Shown here: positions 35,748-48,600 of the stretch, piece by piece | Position numbering within the stretch: position 1 is the first letter of the stretch | How the letters are laid out: every line of letters starts with the position of its first letter | NCBI GenBank assembly: GCA_013396525.1 | Contig: VWYX01000273.1 | Span: forward strand, 355,479 to 419,478 | DNA: 64,000 nt | Direction: 5' to 3' | Source: Chaetorhynchus papuensis | Taxonomy: Eukaryota > Chordata > Aves > Passeriformes > Rhipiduridae | Notes under the pieces: model-generated | What the model saw: the letters and a program-made list of their open reading frames with translations, nothing else | Databases searched by the model: none | What the model was told of the DNA's origin: nothing | Made by a program: the position numbers and the translations under genes

Positions 35748-35815
35748 AAATCACAGAATTGGGGTTGGAAGGGATTAGTCCAACACCCCTGCTACAGCAG
35801 GTTCACCTACAGCAA
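35748..35815 (-). mobile_element. Short CR1 LINE 3' fragment
   Basis: The + strand reads aaatcacagaattggggttgg, then gggattagtccaacacccc and ctacagcaggttcacctac, the inverted tail of a CR1 subfamily whose text contains 'gctaaagcaggttcacc'. It is minus-strand and truncated to about 70 bp. Confidence 0.82.
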
Positions 35816-38388
35816 ATGAGAAAGGTCACTTCTTCCTGGTTTGTATAAAGTTCATCAGAAACCACTGTTTCCCACAGCAGTAAACTACAAAAAAACATAG
35901 ATAGGCATGCATGTGCAAGGCTGTTTTCTTAAACACAAAATAAAAAACTTAATGGACTAAACCCAGGCTGAAGGGTGGACAATCTACACCAGCTGCTTTA
36001 CCAAAACTGGGTAACTAATATGGAAGTTACCTCTTTTTTCCTAAATACCAAGTGCACTAGTATCAACAAACTATTTAGAAACTAAAGACCAAAGTTAAAG
36101 AAAAAGAAAAATAAAACAAAGCTGCAGTTCATGTCAGAGAAAGTGCTGCCCATTTCACAAATTTCACTGATTTCACCAGAACTAACTGTATTTATATAGG
36201 CATCTGAAAGGTAATTTGAAAAAATGGGCTTTAAATTCTGTTTTTGAAGACCAGTGTGCTTGGTTACACAACATGTTATAACCAAGTTTATTCTTCTACT
36301 TGGAGCATTAGGCAGTTATAAAAGGCTCTAATGACATCATAAACCTTGCCAGTGTTTGATAATTTCTTAAGGGATTTGATAGAGGAAGCAGAAAGTTACA
36401 GAAATTTCAGTTTTACTTCTTCAGTTCCTAACCTTCTCAGCAGAGCAGTCATGTGGAAGAAGCTAATGTGAGTCACCAGATGAAAGAAGGCAAGTAAATA
36501 CATTTTAAGTTCCTTTTAAATTAAAAAAAGAAAATCTAATAGTATGAGCAAGCTTCAGGAAGCTCTGGCTAAAGACTGAGCACCCAAGGTTAAAAACACT
36601 ACTAAGCTTTAGTGTTTTGCAATAAAACCTCTAATTTCGTGCTGTATTCAAGCCAGCGGTTACTCCCTGAAGGAGCTTCCAAATTCAGTGCTACCTGGGT
36701 TGGGCAGCAAAGGCTCCATGCACCTGTGGCAATCTGCTGTTGAAAAATGTGGAAAAATCCGCTCTATCCCAGCCATGGTCCGTTCCCCACGTGCCCCCAC
36801 GGTCACCCCTCAGCCGGGGGGAGGTGCACGACCTGCCAGGAGGGGTTTTCCCCATGCACTGCAGCCCGTCTCCAAGCTCCTCCAGCATCACGTCCGTCCT
36901 GTCACTTGCACACAAGACACATCAGAGAAGGCTTGAAAATTCTGCACGGCCTCTTCTCTTTTAGGAACAACAGAGACACTGTTTACTACAGAATGACTTA
37001 ACAGTGCTGCTTTAGGGGGACACTGCTGGCTTTACTTCCTTAGGATGTAAAGGATGATTCCTTCCTTTAGGAACTAAGAGGGATGAAGCCATTACTCACG
37101 GAATGACAGTAACTAGTTGTTTCTGCCACATAGCCTGTCCTGCCCTACCAGGGAAAACATCAATATGTACCAAAGAACCAAGTTCTGCCCCCAGAGTTAC
37201 AGTAACTTACCTTCAGCGGGAAGAAGCGTGCTCAAGAAAATCTCAGAAGGGTTTTTTTTCCTTCAGCTTTTCTCATACATGAAATATATGCATGTATAAC
37301 AATATCCCTGGTTTAGTTGTTCTGGTATTTGTTTTCCATTAAGCAGTATGAAACTTGCTTTAGCAAATATGTTTTGTGGGTTGTCATCCATAGCTTGTTA
37401 ACCACTATATTCATTTAGGGACTACACATATGCTTTTTCAAATATAGACATAAGGGGAAGTGAAAATCATGCCAGAGAGCATTGGTTAGTTCCCAGGAAA
37501 GACAGCATCTAGAATTTGGCAGCCTTGAGACATGAGAAAAGTACAAACACAGTCAGACTCAAAATTTTAAGTCACTTGTGTGGGCCATTTTTTTTTTCTT
37601 GGTGATCCCAACTTCTACAATTTGTAGCTGAAACTGGTCTTATTTTTTAATGCAAAATACACACCATGGTTTCCTCCTGTTGTATTGTACTAGAAAATTA
37701 TGTTTGCAAAGCATCTTCCCACAATTCTGAGTCCTTCCAGAAAATTATTTTTGCTGGACATATGATGGAAATACTGTTGTAATTCACTGTGTTGCTACCA
37801 AACCTCTTACAGAAGGACAATAGGGTTGTCAAACAGAAAATAATGAGTTTTCACTGGCTCACCAATAAAGTAAAGAAGGAAAGTGGTCACACCAAATCAC
37901 CAGAACACACTAAGACCTGGTTACCACCACCCAGCAGAAAGTAGCACACTGATCCCCAAGGTCAGGCTGAAATGATTTAAATTAACTTCACACATCAGAG
38001 CAACAGAGGTCTTGGATCCTCCCAGGAGCCACAGTCAGCAAAGCCTTCTGCACTTCATGCAGCCTGGCTCCCTGCTTGGACAGGGATCAGCCACCCAGCA
38101 TGGCACCTGGCTTGGGTGCAAGCCCAGGAAATGTCCCTGCTCCCCAGCACTGGTGTCCTTGTGTGGCAGCTGCCACCACTGAGTGAGGAATCTGTACCTC
38201 ACACTCATGTACAGCAAATAATAAGCTCTACAAAACTACTGTGCTAGTGATGAGGTTTGCTAATTGGGAAAAACACCCGTTCCAAGCTGTCCATTTAGCT
38301 TACTGCTTTGTTATAGCCAAGATGAAAAAATCTTATCTTAAGCTTACAGCATTTTTCTTTTAAACATAAAGGTACTGTTGGTTTTGTT
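35816..38388. other. Non-coding DNA
   Basis: AT-rich with a GC-rich patch at about 36660-36930 and another at about 38010-38200. Both give overlapping short frames on both strands without domains. A minus-strand donor-like GCTGAAG/GTAAGTTA lies at about 37203-37215, but its upstream sequence lacks an acceptor. Confidence 0.5.
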
Positions 38389-38479
38389 AAAAAAAAAAAC
38401 AAAACAAAAGAAACAAAACAAAACCAACCAAAAAAACCCCAACAACCAAAGAACACCCCCAAAAAAAACCCAAATCCCC
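38389..38479. repeat. A-rich tract with C interruptions
   Basis: About 90 bp of A runs separated by C, CC or CCCC (including aaaaaaccccaacaacc). It is low complexity and yields meaningless Lys/Asn-rich frames. Confidence 0.85.
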
Positions 38480-41400
38480 ACCATCAGCAGAAGTATTTAT
38501 CTAAATGTGGATAACAAGAGGAAGCTCATGTCAAACATCCCCTGGAAACACTCCCTCCAGAGGGCTGCTCCCCCCGCAGTACTCAATTCCAGCCCATCCT
38601 AGGAGCTGTCTGGCTCCCTTCCTCACCAGTGCTTCATTCCCAACGCGTGGAGTTAGTCACAGGCAGATCTGTGTTGAAGAACATCATGGGGCTGGGGAGA
38701 TGGGCACTGGAGTGAGGCCGAAGGCAGAACCTCCCCTCAACCACATCTGCTGTGTGCTGCTGCTCCTCTCAGTGTGAGGAAGGGATGGCCATCACTTGGG
38801 GGTCATCCATGCACCACTTTTGTCTCTCAGGGAAAGGCCCTGTGCCCACTTTGCCCTGTTTGTCAGTCCAGTTGGTAAGAGACAATGTTTAAAGGCAAGT
38901 CTGGGTGCTGGAACACAACACTGTTGAGGGCATTTGTTTAGTAGCCATAGCTAAAGGTGAATTTAATCTCTGCTAATGCATCTGCTTCTTAACACCCGAG
39001 TTCTGGGATGACTCTAAGCTGTGAACTCTAAATTTTAACAGGGCTTCTGCATGCATGGTTGAGCCTAAGGTGTTTCACACATTGCAATCACAAAAGGTAT
39101 CTGTAGAAAGAACATATTTTTATCACCATTTAAGAAGAAAAAGCTATTTATATTGACATTCAGAGGAGGCCTTTTTCGGTTAAAAAAAACCCCAAACAAA
39201 ACCTTCAATTATATTCAATTTTTTAAATTCAAAATTAGGAGTTTATTCTGCAAACTGTGACTGCCCTGTGAAAGGGGAATAAAACCATTCTGTGTGCTTC
39301 CTTGAGGTTTAAGAAAGTAATTAAATACTGCACGTTTATAATATTTTGCCTCAGCTACTGAAAAATACTTAGACACATAGGGGGCCCATTGAAAATTTTA
39401 ATCTAGTTTACTTGAAAACTATTTAAAGGAAATATTAACTGATACATACATTGCTGAATCCCTCTGCCAATACTTGCTGATTATCCCAGCAGTTTTCCCT
39501 GCTAGTGCTGTATGGAAGAAACAGCCAACTAATTCATTAACCAGGAGGTGCTGATTACATACATATAGTTATCAAAAGCACAAACTACACTTTTCCCCCT
39601 TCTCTCAGTTACAGTAATTTTAGGTGCTTGCAAAACAAGCAGACAGAAAACATTCAGCCTGAAACCCAATACTTAAATAATACTTGGGCATTGCCTCCTT
39701 AGGAACCCAAATAAGACACAGAGAGCATTTGTACACTCAAAGCCTAGCTAAGCACAGCTAGGAACTATTCTCGATTAAGTAGCCTATTTAAAAAATGGGT
39801 AAATTTGAAAAGACAGAGAGCACTTGGCTTTGTTCCAGAACAGGAACATTCCCTAGCTCTACATTTATATGTCCTTTAAATTCAATTCAATTTCAAATGT
39901 AAAAAAAAAAAAAAAAAAGGAAAGAAAAAAACATTTTCTTTTTTTTGCATGGCCTAACTACAGAAAATGTGGTTATACATGTAAAGAATGGATGTTGCCT
40001 TCTAATAAAATGATTCAACTGGGTATTTTCAATTTTTCTCCTGCCCACTAACACCAGGCTGTGCTAAACCAACACAACAGTCAAGTGAAAGAAGGCCCCG
40101 GACCCATGAAAAATTACCTACAATTTTTATCAGCACTTCCTACCCATACATATTTATGAATACCGAAATTTGTAGTTACAATAGACTCTCCAGTTATTTT
40201 CAGTAATTCATCACTGTGATGGCCAGAACCCCCAAAAATGACTAACTGTAGAATAGGCTAGTAGGTGAAGACTGTTTGGGAGTATCAACCCCCAAACCCA
40301 AGTGTGACACTGATTTAATCAGGTTTGGCCCCCAAGTAAAAGTAACAGTGCATGTTAATGTCATACATAATCACAATAAAGGGTTATTGCTCTAGAAGAC
40401 GAAGTGCTACCTGATTCAATAAAGTGCTTCTAGTGCATGATGTAAGTGAATTATTACAAGGTAAAACAAAGGAATTTTAAGGATGCTCCTCAGCATCAAG
40501 ACCTGTTCCCAGATAAGCTTTAAGGATATGACAGGATCAGCATCTTCCTTGCCACATAACTGAAGACAAAACAGGAAAAAATGAGCTTAGAAAAAAGTCA
40601 ACAGAAATATGATCTGAAACTTTCTTTCTTTAATTCTAGGGAATATTTCTCCTTAGAAAGGGACTATTATAAAGGCAAAAGGCACCTATGCAGAGCTGGA
40701 TTCTCAGATTTTTTTAGCTATAAAACACCTTGGCCAAAATCGTAGAGAAATAGGTTGAATAGAATATATAGCAACAGTCTTTGTGTCTGTAATTTTTTTT
40801 ATGCTTTACATGTTTTATTTGTGCTAACTCAATAATGAAGGACTTAAACTACCACCTGGCTGACACAAGTTTTTGCTTGAAGTTTCTCCAGCATCTCTAG
40901 TCAGTTTGCAAGGTCACACTGAGGAGTAGTGATATCAAATGCCAGGAAAAGCAAGACTTTTTGCCAAGCAGGCAATGTCCAGTGCCTCCCTGGCACAGGG
41001 CAGACAAAACAAAGGCAAAGACAATCCATGACTCTGGGAAATGCCTGATTTCACTTATTTAGCCCTCCAAAAGAAAACACTGACACCCATCACTTTAACT
41101 GAAGAGAGTTTTATACAGCATTTTACTTCATCAGATAATATTTGGGATGGCAAGGCAGTATTTTCGCTATCACCAACTTCTGATGTATTTCACCAGCTCT
41201 TTTCCTTCTTTCCATGATAAGCCAAAACATTCTACTTAATGATATTTTGCATACTCTTGGGCAGAATACTAACTACGAAAGGCAGGTGGATTTATGTTCA
41301 GGAAGCCCAAAGCTAATGGCAGTAACTTTTCAGAGCTCAGTGACAAAAATATTATGTGTTTTATAGGTCCTAAAACCCTTACAGCGTGAGGTTGGTAACT

Positions 41401-41559
41401 CACGCAGTATTTTCAGAAAAAGCTTTCCCTTACCAGTCCGGTCACAAAACCCACATGGATTGGCATTAGGTTCATAAAGGGTAAAACTGAGTATTTTTGT
41501 GCAAGAAGGATGTCTAGTGCAGTAGCCCAGTACTGCTTCTAGCCCTTGTCATGTGATGG
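38480..41559. other. AT-rich non-coding DNA
   Basis: No repeat family or gene was recognised. It contains an A18 run (39901-39918) continuing as A/G-rich sequence to 39931, and an A8C4 tract at 39182-39193. Confidence 0.55.
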
Positions 41560-41870
41560 TGGCTGAGGAGTGGGTCGCAATACCTCAATTCAAGGAGCTT
41601 CTGAAGGCGCGCCCCAGCCCCCGACTGCAATAAGGTACCTCTATTCCCTTCTCAGTATCTCGCACAACAGCTGGATATCCATGCCCAATATTATTCTGTG
41701 CAATGTCCTGAGTTATACCACAAATGGCTGACGTAACACAGCTAAACCAAACTGCTCTGGTGGCAGTGATGAATGGGGACTCTGTTGTTGCAGCCCTTGC
41801 CAACTGCGTGCATCACTCTCGGTTCCGCTAACGCCGAGCGGGGACAAAGGCTATATTCTCTCCTTTATGG
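41560..41870. promoter_or_regulatory. CpG-enriched patch
   Basis: About 300 bp with locally dense CpG (gggtcgcaatac, gaaggcgcgcccc, tctcgcac, tgacgtaac, actgcgtgc, and ctcggttccgctaacgccgagcgggg). TGACGTAA is a CRE/ATF-like motif. A 72-codon minus-strand frame is present without a recognisable domain. It may be a cryptic regulatory element, or an LTR or other repeat I do not recognise. Confidence 0.25.
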
Positions 41871-43843
41871 CAGCACAGCACAGGGATGATGCTGTAAATT
41901 AAAGAAAGCACAACAAGCTGACAACAGACTCATTACTACCTTCTCACTCTCAGTTCCAATACAGAAATATAGCATAGAGATCCTCACATTGTGCTGAAAA
42001 TAATGGGAAAGGGGAATAAATGTGGGACAGCCTTTGCACAGCTGAAGAACACAGATCCCACTTCCTCCATCTGGATCTAATTTTGTCGGGTGTATTTTAC
42101 ACCAACCATCTATCCTCGTTCTTACCTTTTCTTCTACATATTTTCAGAGCATATCAGTAATTTAAAAAACAATCTTCTCCGGAACAGGAAAATCTATACT
42201 CCTATGAGAATCTCCACCACAGCCTCTTGTAATGCCGTATCTCTCTCCAGTATCTTTACTTCAGACAAATAGAAAAAAATAAAGTTCGAGGAAATATCTA
42301 AGCAAGTTTCTTTCATAACTAGATGTAGACAGTTCCCACAGAGGTATGTAAATTACATAGTTCTGATTCCTCCATAACCCCTTGTTCTAACCCCTGTTTC
42401 CTGTCCAATTCTCCTTTCCCCCATATATACATGACCTGGGCTGTCTGGCTGCTAGGTGTGAGCTCAGTATCATCAGGATATTGATGGTAATCTAAATGGA
42501 GATTTCAGAAAGCACATATCTAATACTAAAGCTGTTTGCAGAAAACTGTGTGAATTCCAGGGAATATTACAAGCCTAGAGGGATAAGTATGCATACAGAA
42601 AAACCAGACTCAGTTCTGATGTCCCAAGAGAAAACACTTCTGTATCAATACTGTGCTTGCCTTAGGGAGAAAGAAGTGCCCATCAGCATCCTTATTATCT
42701 CTAGAAAAAAAATAGATGCACAAACATTTGACTATTTGCAGAAAGTTTTATCAGGATTAAACACAGTACTATTAACAACTATTATGATCAAAGACTAAAG
42801 GGTACCCAACACTGCCACCCGTGCCTCTGGCTAAACAGCCCCACTCATACCCAGCCACGAGGAACCACTGGTTAAAAAAACAACCCAAAAAAACCAGGAA
42901 GTGTTCATAATCTGACATTTCATGGGGATGATTACATTACAATTCCCATAATATTTAGAAATTAGATTCAAAATTAGAGAAACAGTGAATGCAATTCTAC
43001 TGCCAGGAATAAAAAAACAAAACAAAAAAAGCCCTGAAAGGTCTCAGGTTAACAGGACCCTGAAACAAATCCCTCTCTGTACATTTGGGATATATTCTCA
43101 TGCAAGCAGAAACACAAATTAAAACAGTCACTAACAGGAAACATGTTTCCCTTTTTCTGTGTTTCCAAAGGAAGCAGAAAATTTGGTGCAAACGTTACCC
43201 TTTCCTCAGAGGTGGATTTCTACAGAAGTTAAGGCAAGCAAAAAGTCACTATGTGAAAGCACAGAGGAAACATGCAGCCCATGCCAGTCTATGACAATAA
43301 TTAAAATACTCTGCCAAAAAACCCTTGAAAATAAGCTTAGGAAGAGTTCAACCATTATTAACAGCTTAGACTTTAAATACACAGAGTGAAAAATACAGCT
43401 ACTCATGGGCACATGTCGGGCTAAAACAGCTGCTGGTGTAAGCAGTGCCCAATGCTAGTTTTAAACTGGATTTGTCGGAGTGGAAATTACAGTCCTGAGT
43501 GGATTCTGTGACACTGTGACTGACCTGAGTGCCAAGGGGCAGTGCTGACAGGTCTACAAGGATCTTTTGGTCACTTTCAGGGGTGAAACTGTGTGAACTG
43601 TGGCAAAAATCAAGACAAAAACTCCACAGGGGCTGCTGACCTCTCCCACATTGCTTCCAATTACATATTGTACTTTAAACCATTCTTACAGAGATAATGG
43701 TGAAACCAATCCAGACAGCCTGACCCTAATCAACTTCTTTGCCAAATAAATGAATAAAGGTCCCTGTGAGTAAACTCTGAGCAACAAGAAAACTTGTACC
43801 TGCTGGATGCAGCCACAACAAACAGATTCCCTGTGTTACTCAC
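41871..43843. other. AT-rich non-coding DNA
   Basis: Short frames only. The plus-strand frame at 42496-42798 (100 codons) has no recognisable domain or clear splice borders. No repeat family was recognised. Confidence 0.5.
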
Positions 43844-43913
43844 CTGCTTCTGCAGGGATTTAATCTGGAGAGAGCGTTCTTTGACATGAAACTCCACAAT
43901 CACTGAACCAGGA
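43844..43913 (-). other. Candidate exon, minus strand
   Basis: On the minus strand the frame is open and reads SVIVEFHVKERSLQIKSLQK, a mixed hydrophobic/charged, coding-like stretch. It ends at AAGCAG/GTGAGTAA, an excellent donor. Upstream is a pyrimidine tract (ttatttttctttttcctgctcc), with the nearest AG giving a 70-nt exon; an alternative AG lies 10 bases further in. The plus strand of the same place also has an acceptor (ttctgcag, ending at 43855) and a donor (CAAG/GTAAGTAC, at 43925) but is closed in all frames. I do not recognise the protein, and chance is a real possibility. Confidence 0.22.
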
Positions 43914-45169
43914 CTTTCCCCAAGGTAAGTACAGTATGGTAGGAGCAGGAAAAAGAAAAATAAGGGTTTTGATGTTGCATAAACATGTCTATTCACCTAC
44001 TGGACGTGAGCACTGAGAAATACCCAAACTCGTAAGCTTACTAACTTCCATGCAGAACTTAACATTTCAAATTAGCAACCACTCAAAAATATGCTATATT
44101 TAAACATTCCAAAACCAAAGCACTTTGGGTTCCCTTATATAAAAGATTTTCTACTATTTTGGAAGAACCATTGCCTGGCCTGCCCTGTAAAGTTCCTCTA
44201 CTCCCTTTGGCTTTTCCCTTTTGAATTTCCCTTTTACTTACCAAGAGTATTTTGAGGTGGGGTTTTTTTGGGGGTTTTCTTTTTAAAATATTTATTTACT
44301 GAAACACTCCATTGGAAAAGGGCAGCACTGATACAAAATTATTTCCTTAAATCAAGTCACACATTTCAATATGATGTAATTACCTTGATAAGAAGTCTGG
44401 CAACTTTTGTTTACATGCTTCAACTTGCTCCTTTGCGTTCTGTAAGATATTTTGAAGTCATTAACTGGAAGTTACCTTATCCTCTCTGGTACACAAAAGG
44501 AGCCTTCATCCTGCACCCACAGTCATTTTGTGTCATTAATCTCCTGCATGATTCAAGCACATCTGGATTTCTGGTAAGAGCTTATGACCAGTAATAAAAA
44601 CTATATATAAACTAGCTCAGTTTGGACTCCTGCATTCATTTGGGAAACTGTCAGCAGAAGCTCTCTCCTTGGTTGTAGCTGTATTACTCAACATGCAGTG
44701 TGCAGGAATTGTTTGTGGAAACATTTGGTATTTTTAGGCCTGGCCTCTCAATGGGAATTCCACACTGAAAATAAAGGTATCATTTATACACTCAAACCCC
44801 TTACTGCGTGCTCTGTTACAAATTTACATACAGGGGGTGGAGGGTGAATTGCTCAGTTATAAGCTGGAATTTACAAATGTTTTTAAGCACCTGCTGAAAA
44901 TAACTACGAATTATGCTCTTGACATGAGTACATGCTTCTCATTTTCTGCAAAGAAAGAGACTCGGCTCAATACAGGACAGGAGTACATGTAAAATGAAAC
45001 AATATTGAATGAAAACCCACAAATCTGCTTTTCTAATTTCTAGTTCTTGTCTTAGTTGCTAAAATACGCTCTTTTAATCTAATTTTTAAGGTAAGATACT
45101 CTGCATATAATTTTTCTTGATAAAAAGAAAAATGAAGAGCAAATAAAATAATGTCTAAAAAATATTTCC
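43914..45169. other. AT-rich non-coding DNA
   Basis: No recognised repeat. A 108-codon plus-strand frame (44268-44594) arises from AT-rich sequence and has no domain. Confidence 0.55.
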
Positions 45170-45300
45170 ATGGGCATTAATCATGAATAGAAAGGGATAA
45201 TCAGGAAGAAGCAAAGATGACTCAGCTGGAATATTGGAATATTTACCCCCAACTTTCTCTCGGCTGCAGGCTCCAACATTAATATTAGATAAGGACCATT
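45170..45300. promoter_or_regulatory. Candidate enhancer-like block
   Basis: A high-complexity block with a full AP-1/NF-E2-type site TGACTCAGC (45218-45226), a GATAA core 18 bases upstream (45196-45200), and nearby attaatcatgaat and cattaatattagataagg. This grouping is typical of regulatory DNA. Single motifs of this length occur by chance, so confidence is low. Confidence 0.22.
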
Positions 45301-48300
45301 ATGGACAAAGCTTTTCTTTGAAAATATATTTCGCCACTTAACTGCAAGCTACTTTTTTTTGTGACTGTAGAGGGGATTTTGACACTGAGCCTGGAAGCAT
45401 TTCTGTTCTTCCTCACCACCACAGGAGCGCAGTTATTAGGAAGGGGATGAAGCAACCACCGTGACTTGGAAGAGCATTCCTGTAGCAATTCTTCAGCTCC
45501 AGTTTCTGAAGAAAGAAAATGGGTGGGGCGATTGGATTTGTTTCTGGAAAAAGCTCATCTTTTTTTCCAATGAGCTTTTTACTTAGAAGTCTGCATTGTT
45601 AGTTTAATGGATATTTAGAATAGCTAGCAAGAGCACCAAAAGAAGCCAAGCAACTTGTGGATCCAGCAAAGTTTTACCAAGGGAGCAAAGAAGCAATGTG
45701 CCAGGAGTGGGACATCCCTTTCTCCACATGTTGGCAGACTCCTGGATGGTTTGCACACATCTGGTCATTGACACGACACGAAAAGCAGCAGTGTGGCTTC
45801 ACGAACCCATGCTGCAGCATCATTAGCCCTCTACAACTTCTAAACACTAAGGAAGCAGATCTGCAGTTCTCACACTGGGATTTACGTATGAAGCAGAAGG
45901 AATGAACCAGGCTTTTTAAAATTCATTTACCAAGCACATTTTTCTCACGTGGGCACACAGAAAGGATAAACCCATGTCGATTTTCACCAATGCAGCATCA
46001 CACCAAGCTCCTCAGCACTCCTGGGCACACAGATGGCAACAGTGGTGGAGAATAAGTTTTCCTCCCTCTGGGTAGCCAAAAGTCTATTCCCTCTATCTTC
46101 CCATAAGGATCTCATTCCTGTGATGCATGTTTTATGGTTCCTAGACTAGTGCAGTTCCACAGGCATGAAGTCAGCTGCTTCACGGAGGTTGCATACAGAT
46201 GAGAATTCCACAGCCTGTGCACAACTGGGGCCAGGCTCCACTGAAGCTGCTGGTGATTCAAAATCAAGAGTATGTGCCCTAATCCACTGCACAGGCTCGC
46301 TCTACACACAGTTCTTCATGTTCAGCACCATATCTGCCATATTCACTGCAGCAGCCCAGCCAAACAGGAGACACACAAACACAGTTGTGGGACACAGAAA
46401 AGGACTTGGCCACTACTGAAGGAAATTAATTCTCAGTGGCGAGATATCCAGATGTTAATTACTTCTCAGGATGAATGAAAGTCTAACTGTGTCTTCAGGC
46501 GCTTCATTTCAGTAATTCATTCACCAGAGAGAGCCTCCCTCAGATAAAGCTCGTAAGAGGAAAGCGCAGACTGGGCAGCAGGTGATGTTGTTCAGAGTCG
46601 TGTCCCACTGGCAGTGTAAGACATGGCCCCTGGACAAACACATCTGTATTTCATTGATCCATACCCCGTAGTGCTAGGCACAGATACGTGAGCAGGTGAG
46701 TCTTGTAAAGAGAACCACAGAGCTCAAACATTTTAGGGAAGGGTTCTGTTGGAAAACACTTGGTTGGCAGTAACCACTGCTATCCATGCCAACCAGGAAA
46801 GACCCAGCTTCATTTGCCAGCATGACCCTAAATGACAATTCCAAGGCATGATCCAGCAAGGACTTTGGGCACAATAGCTCCTCAGGCTTTAGTAGAGTGG
46901 GTGCCTACACACCTTGGTTAAGCTGCCTCTTAATCCTCCCGTGCCTCTGCTTCTTTACTTCGTGGTAGTTGTAACAGTAATATCTTATTTTCAAAGGTCT
47001 GTTGAAAGAAGTGCAGCAAAAAAATATGGAAGCCCCAATGACAGTTGGTGAAAAATGTGAAAAGCAGAAGGGGAGGAAAAAAAAAGAAAATTATGAAAAA
47101 AATAAGCCAGTAATATCAATTATAGACTGGCTTGCTATGAGAGGAGGGCGATTGTTCCATTTGTTGCTTGCATATGTTTACTTTCTATCCCTTCCCAGTC
47201 CTCAAAACCTCTGCCAGCTCAACAACAACAGAAGTCCTTCTGTGTAAACAGAAGTCTTTGTTCTACAAGCCCAGGTAGAAGAACAATAAGAAACTTTGCA
47301 GAAGATATCAAACCTAGTGCAACAGAAATATAGCAGGTGGAGGGGAGAAAAGGTTTGTGTCACCAGAGGGCACAGAAAGGATACTGAGTTTGCTTTGGAA
47401 GAAGAGTCACGCCATCCTGTGCAGGAATTCCCTGTCCATCTCATGAGCACAGTACACTGTCTTTCCTTTCAGGCAGTCACATTAAGGGGAGAAGGAGCCA
47501 TGGCTTTTCAAAGGTGTCCCACCTTCCTGATGTTATCCCTGTGTGAATATTCCCCTTCAAAGTTAAATCACTCTACCTAAAAATTCTTTGAGAACAGCTT
47601 AATCCTTGTGTAAGGTGTCGGTTTTTAAAGACGCATCATCTAAAAGGCAAAGGGTAAGAAGCAAACAACATAAAAACAGAGAGTCACGAGAAAGCAAAGG
47701 AGGGGAGGAAGGGAGGGAAAGGATTCCGTTTTGCCTCTCTACAAAAATTGTTTTGATACAGTATCCCTGTTGCATGAATTTTCCATATGCCTGTGTCAGA
47801 TCCACTATTTCAAGCCACAGAGCTGTCAGATGCTCGTTTTTTATGGCGTGCTTACGTGGCAGGCCAACCTTTCTGTTGAATCAGTCAGCTTTTCACAAAG
47901 TTGGGATCTGCAACCCAGAAAGATGTGCATGCTCCTCTGGGCAGGAAGTATCAACTCTGCAGCCAAAGTAAACCATTACCTCTGGTACCTACCAACTGGT
48001 ATCAGAGCCAGTGCTTTTTCATGGAAAGAAACCACATTATGAGCAACATAAGGAACAATGATTATTCTCCACACATATATGAAGCAATGGAAATGCAGAT
48101 TTAAATGATCAGATGCCATCATAGATAGGCAATTCTTAAAATATTTAAGAAAAATCTCACAAACTTTTGTACCTGCTCAAATTGCTTTGTCTTTAACAAA
48201 ATGAGGTGCAGGAGACATTAGTTCATGGACAAAAATCTTAATACTTAAATTAAAACTTAGTTTTGTAACTTTAATGAGACAGACATTTTTTCCTTTAGTC

Positions 48301-48439
48301 ATACCTGATTAGGAAACACCATAATCCCACAACTGAAGTGAAAATATCAGTCACATCAGTATCACTTTACAAGGCTGAGGGAGATGGGTGCACATTTTTT
48401 ACCTTACATCCCCAGCATTTAGCATCAGAAAGATTATCT
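45301..48439. other. Non-coding DNA
   Basis: Mixed composition. Several frames of about 65-121 codons overlap on both strands, none with a recognisable domain. No repeat family or RNA gene was recognised. Confidence 0.5.
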
Positions 48440-48600
48440 CCATTCTCCATGCCTCGTATTTTGCTAAAATAAAATTGCATATTTAAATGCAGCCTAAATG
48501 CTAATCAGGATGTAAACATTTAAATAACAGAATGCAGATCCGTTAATCAAAACTGATTACCAGCTTGCTTTCCATTTACTGGGGGCTCTTCTGTAAAATA
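48440..48600. promoter_or_regulatory. Candidate conserved non-coding element
   Basis: Dense homeodomain/POU-like motifs (gcatatttaaatgcag, aaatgctaatcagg, ccgttaatcaaaactgattacc) in repeat-free sequence, including an inverted pair taatca...tgatta. It resembles a vertebrate enhancer. Conservation must be tested. Confidence 0.25.

Noticed and set aside
46112..46478. Cluster of overlapping frames on both strands
   Set aside because: Mutually exclusive frames of 65-84 codons without domains. Not supported as a gene.
47606..47971. 121-codon plus-strand frame
   Set aside because: No recognisable domain, and another long frame overlaps it in a second reading frame on the same strand, which indicates low stop density rather than a gene.
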